6,133 bases of DNA. Source: Pirellulaceae bacterium. Lineage in GTDB: Bacteria > Planctomycetota > Planctomycetia > Pirellulales > Pirellulaceae. Position numbers and translations under genes: made by a program. The notes beneath the pieces were generated by a model. The model was not told where the DNA came from. It saw nothing but the letters and a program-made list of their open reading frames with translations, and made no database searches. The stretch covers positions 1-6,133 of the forward strand of contig JABDKS010000383.1 of the NCBI GenBank assembly GCA_013002105.1, given 5' to 3'. Shown in pieces: positions 5,114 to 6,133 of this stretch. How positions within the stretch are numbered: position 1 is the stretch's first letter; every line of letters starts with the position of its first letter.

Positions 5114-5818
5114 ATGACCGACTCCATCGACGAGTCTGCCGATTTCCGATCATCCAGTTGGCTGACCCATCAATGGGTTGCCGCAGGCATCGTATCGTCG
5201 GCATCGCGGTTCATTCCCATCCCGTTTGTCGATGACATTGTGCGTGGCCAATGTCACCGGTTCGTGGTCGCGCGGACCCTGGCGCACCACAATCGGGAGG
5301 ACCTGTTGGCCAACCTAAAGCCGTATTACAGCCCTGCGGGCGGTTGTCTTTCGGGCTGCCTGGGAACAATCGCTCGAGCGCCGTTGAAACTACTCTTTTT
5401 TCCGATTCGAAAAGTGATTGCGATCGTGACATCGGTCCGTGGTGTTCCGCTCGAAATCACGCGGACCGTGTTGCTTGGCAGAACTCTTGAACGCAGCCTG
5501 CGCGAACCAAATTGGGACCTGACGTCCGAGCATGCCGAACGGATGCGGCATGCCTTTGACACCGCGTTTCATCGCATGGATTTTCGTGTCGCCCGAGCTG
5601 CAATGTCCGATGCTTTATCGAGCGCCAGTGGCTGGAAAACAGCAGCGATAGCGAGCGCTAAGCGTATCGTTGATCGCCCCGATGAGATCCCTAGCGAAAT
5701 GGTGGTCGAATCGGCAGTCGATGACAGCGCAAAAAATATCGAAGCTGTTTTGGAACGGCCTGAATTCCTCGCGCTCTTTGACGAATTCGACCGCCGATTC
5801 GACGAGCACTTCGATTGA
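5114..5818 (+). CDS. Conserved-looking protein of unknown function, possibly membrane-associated
   Basis: I do not recognise this 234-residue protein. It opens with an acidic/Ser stretch (1-15). The segment SRFIPIPFVDDIVRG (31-45) looks like a conserved motif with a Pro-rich turn before two Asp. A Cys pair follows in GGCLSGCLG (C78, C82). Then comes a hydrophobic and basic stretch (about 84-124: ARAPLKLLFFPIRKVIAIV and beyond) that could lie on or in a membrane. The second half (135-234) is mostly predicted helical and charged, and ends in a very acidic/aromatic tail (EFDRRFDEHFD). There is no signal peptide. The frame is intact with a normal stop, no overlapping better frame explains it, and a terminator follows, so it is probably a real gene. 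The ribosome site is weak (GAG 6 nt before the ATG). It follows the deaminase gene by 125 bp, which does not prove a shared transcript. Confidence 0.75.
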   Translation: MTDSIDESADFRSSSWLTHQWVAAGIVSSASRFIPIPFVDDIVRGQCHRFVVARTLAHHNREDLLANLKPYYSPAGGCLSGCLGTIARAPLKLLFFPIRKVIAIVTSVRGVPLEITRTVLLGRTLERSLREPNWDLTSEHAERMRHAFDTAFHRMDFRVARAAMSDALSSASGWKTAAIASAKRIVDRPDEIPSEMVVESAVDDSAKNIEAVLERPEFLALFDEFDRRFDEHFD

Positions 5819-5868
5819 TTTCGGCCTCATTTGATTTCCGTGATCGAATCGCCCTGAAAGAGTAGCCC

Positions 5869-5887
5869 TCTGCCCTCGGCAGATTTT
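5869..5887 (+). terminator. Intrinsic terminator of the unknown gene
   Basis: TCTGCC (5869-5874) and GGCAGA (5878-5883) form a perfect 6-bp GC-rich stem with a 3-nt loop, directly followed by TTTT (5884-5887). It starts 50 nt after the stop of the unknown gene. The stem and T-run are both short, so termination may be incomplete. Confidence 0.55.
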
Positions 5888-6002
5888 GGCAATCGACACG
5901 AGCACCCCGAGACGTTTGTACACCCGAATTCGGTATCATCGGCCAAGCAATCCGGGCGGCACCATGGGAACACCGCACCCAGGTGGCACCCCGGAAAACT
6001 GC

Positions 6003-6022
6003 AAAACCCGGCGTCGGTTTTT
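6003..6022. terminator. Possible bidirectional terminator hairpin
   Basis: AAAACC (6003-6008) pairs with GGTTTT (6016-6021); a register using CCG/CGG inside with one bulge is also possible. The A-run on one side and T-run on the other (TTTTT, then CGTTTT) would let it act on either strand. It could back up the terminator at 5869-5887 or end a minus-strand gene lying to the right of the window. Confidence 0.4.
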
Positions 6023-6105
6023 CGTTTTCGAGGTCCTTCGTATCAAGGGGAGTTGGTTTTGATTCGTTTCCAGGTCCCGCGAGAGCTATCAGCATCTTGG
6101 CCTGT

Positions 6106-6123
6106 CGCCCCTGCCGCGGGGCG
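6106..6123. repeat. GC-rich hairpin at right edge
   Basis: CGCCCC (6106-6111) and GGGGCG (6118-6123) form a perfect 6-bp stem with a 6-nt loop, followed on the plus strand by GTTTC. It lies 10 bp from the window end, so its context is missing. It may be a weak terminator or part of a neighbouring gene. Confidence 0.3.
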
Positions 6124-6133
6124 GTTTCTAGCG

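Larger units (their letters stand above)
5819..6133. other. 315-bp right-end stretch without a convincing gene
   Basis: An open frame on the minus strand crosses this region and runs into the unknown gene (about 6095-5691). Its peptide is Arg/Pro-rich with no motif and overlaps the better plus-strand gene, so it is not called. What is visible is three hairpins (5869-5887, 6003-6022, 6106-6123) and a repeated GGCACC (5958-5963 and 5985-5990). The region looks like a transcript-end zone. Confidence 0.45.

Noticed and set aside
5691..6095. Open frame of 134 codons on the minus strand at the right end.
   Set aside because: It overlaps the better plus-strand gene and its terminator, and gives an Arg/Pro-rich peptide without motifs; it is probably an antisense shadow.

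Overview
The window looks like chromosomal DNA from a planctomycete, most likely a Pirellulaceae member of the Rhodopirellula type. This is an inference from several things together: moderate GC by eye, long non-coding gaps, weak or absent Shine-Dalgarno sequences in front of some clear genes, a Tat-exported SBP56 protein, and a gene of no recognisable family. No rRNA, tRNA, CRISPR array, insertion sequence or phage gene was seen.

Five protein genes are supported. Three are on the minus strand. Read in their own direction they are a Tat-exported selenium-binding protein 56 / methanethiol oxidase-like enzyme (4090-2651), a FemAB/BioF2-type GNAT acetyltransferase (2463-1225), and a YciF-like (DUF892) ferritin-fold stress protein (736-242). 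Two are on the plus strand: a zinc-dependent nucleoside deaminase (4479-4988) and a 234-residue protein of unknown function (5114-5818). The SBP56 and deaminase genes are divergent, and the 388 bp between them holds the likely promoters of both.

Region by region: 1-241 is downstream of the YciF-like gene and carries a strong intrinsic terminator for it, plus further inverted repeats. 737-1224 has no convincing gene, but it holds the YciF-like ribosome site, a compact dyad and a hairpin downstream of the acetyltransferase. 2464-2650 separates SBP56 from the acetyltransferase and holds two hairpins. 4091-4478 has two dyads and a -10-like box on the SBP56 side. 5819-6133 holds a short terminator for the unknown gene and two further hairpins.

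The genes do not form one obvious pathway. SBP56 and the acetyltransferase are 187 bp apart on the same strand, so they may or may not share a transcript. The YciF-like gene has its own ribosome site and terminator and looks like an independent unit. I found no convincing new multi-gene system. The points most worth following up are the exported SBP56 with its His/Asp-rich mature N-terminus and upstream dyads, the unknown 234-residue protein, and several unexplained RNA or DNA dyads.
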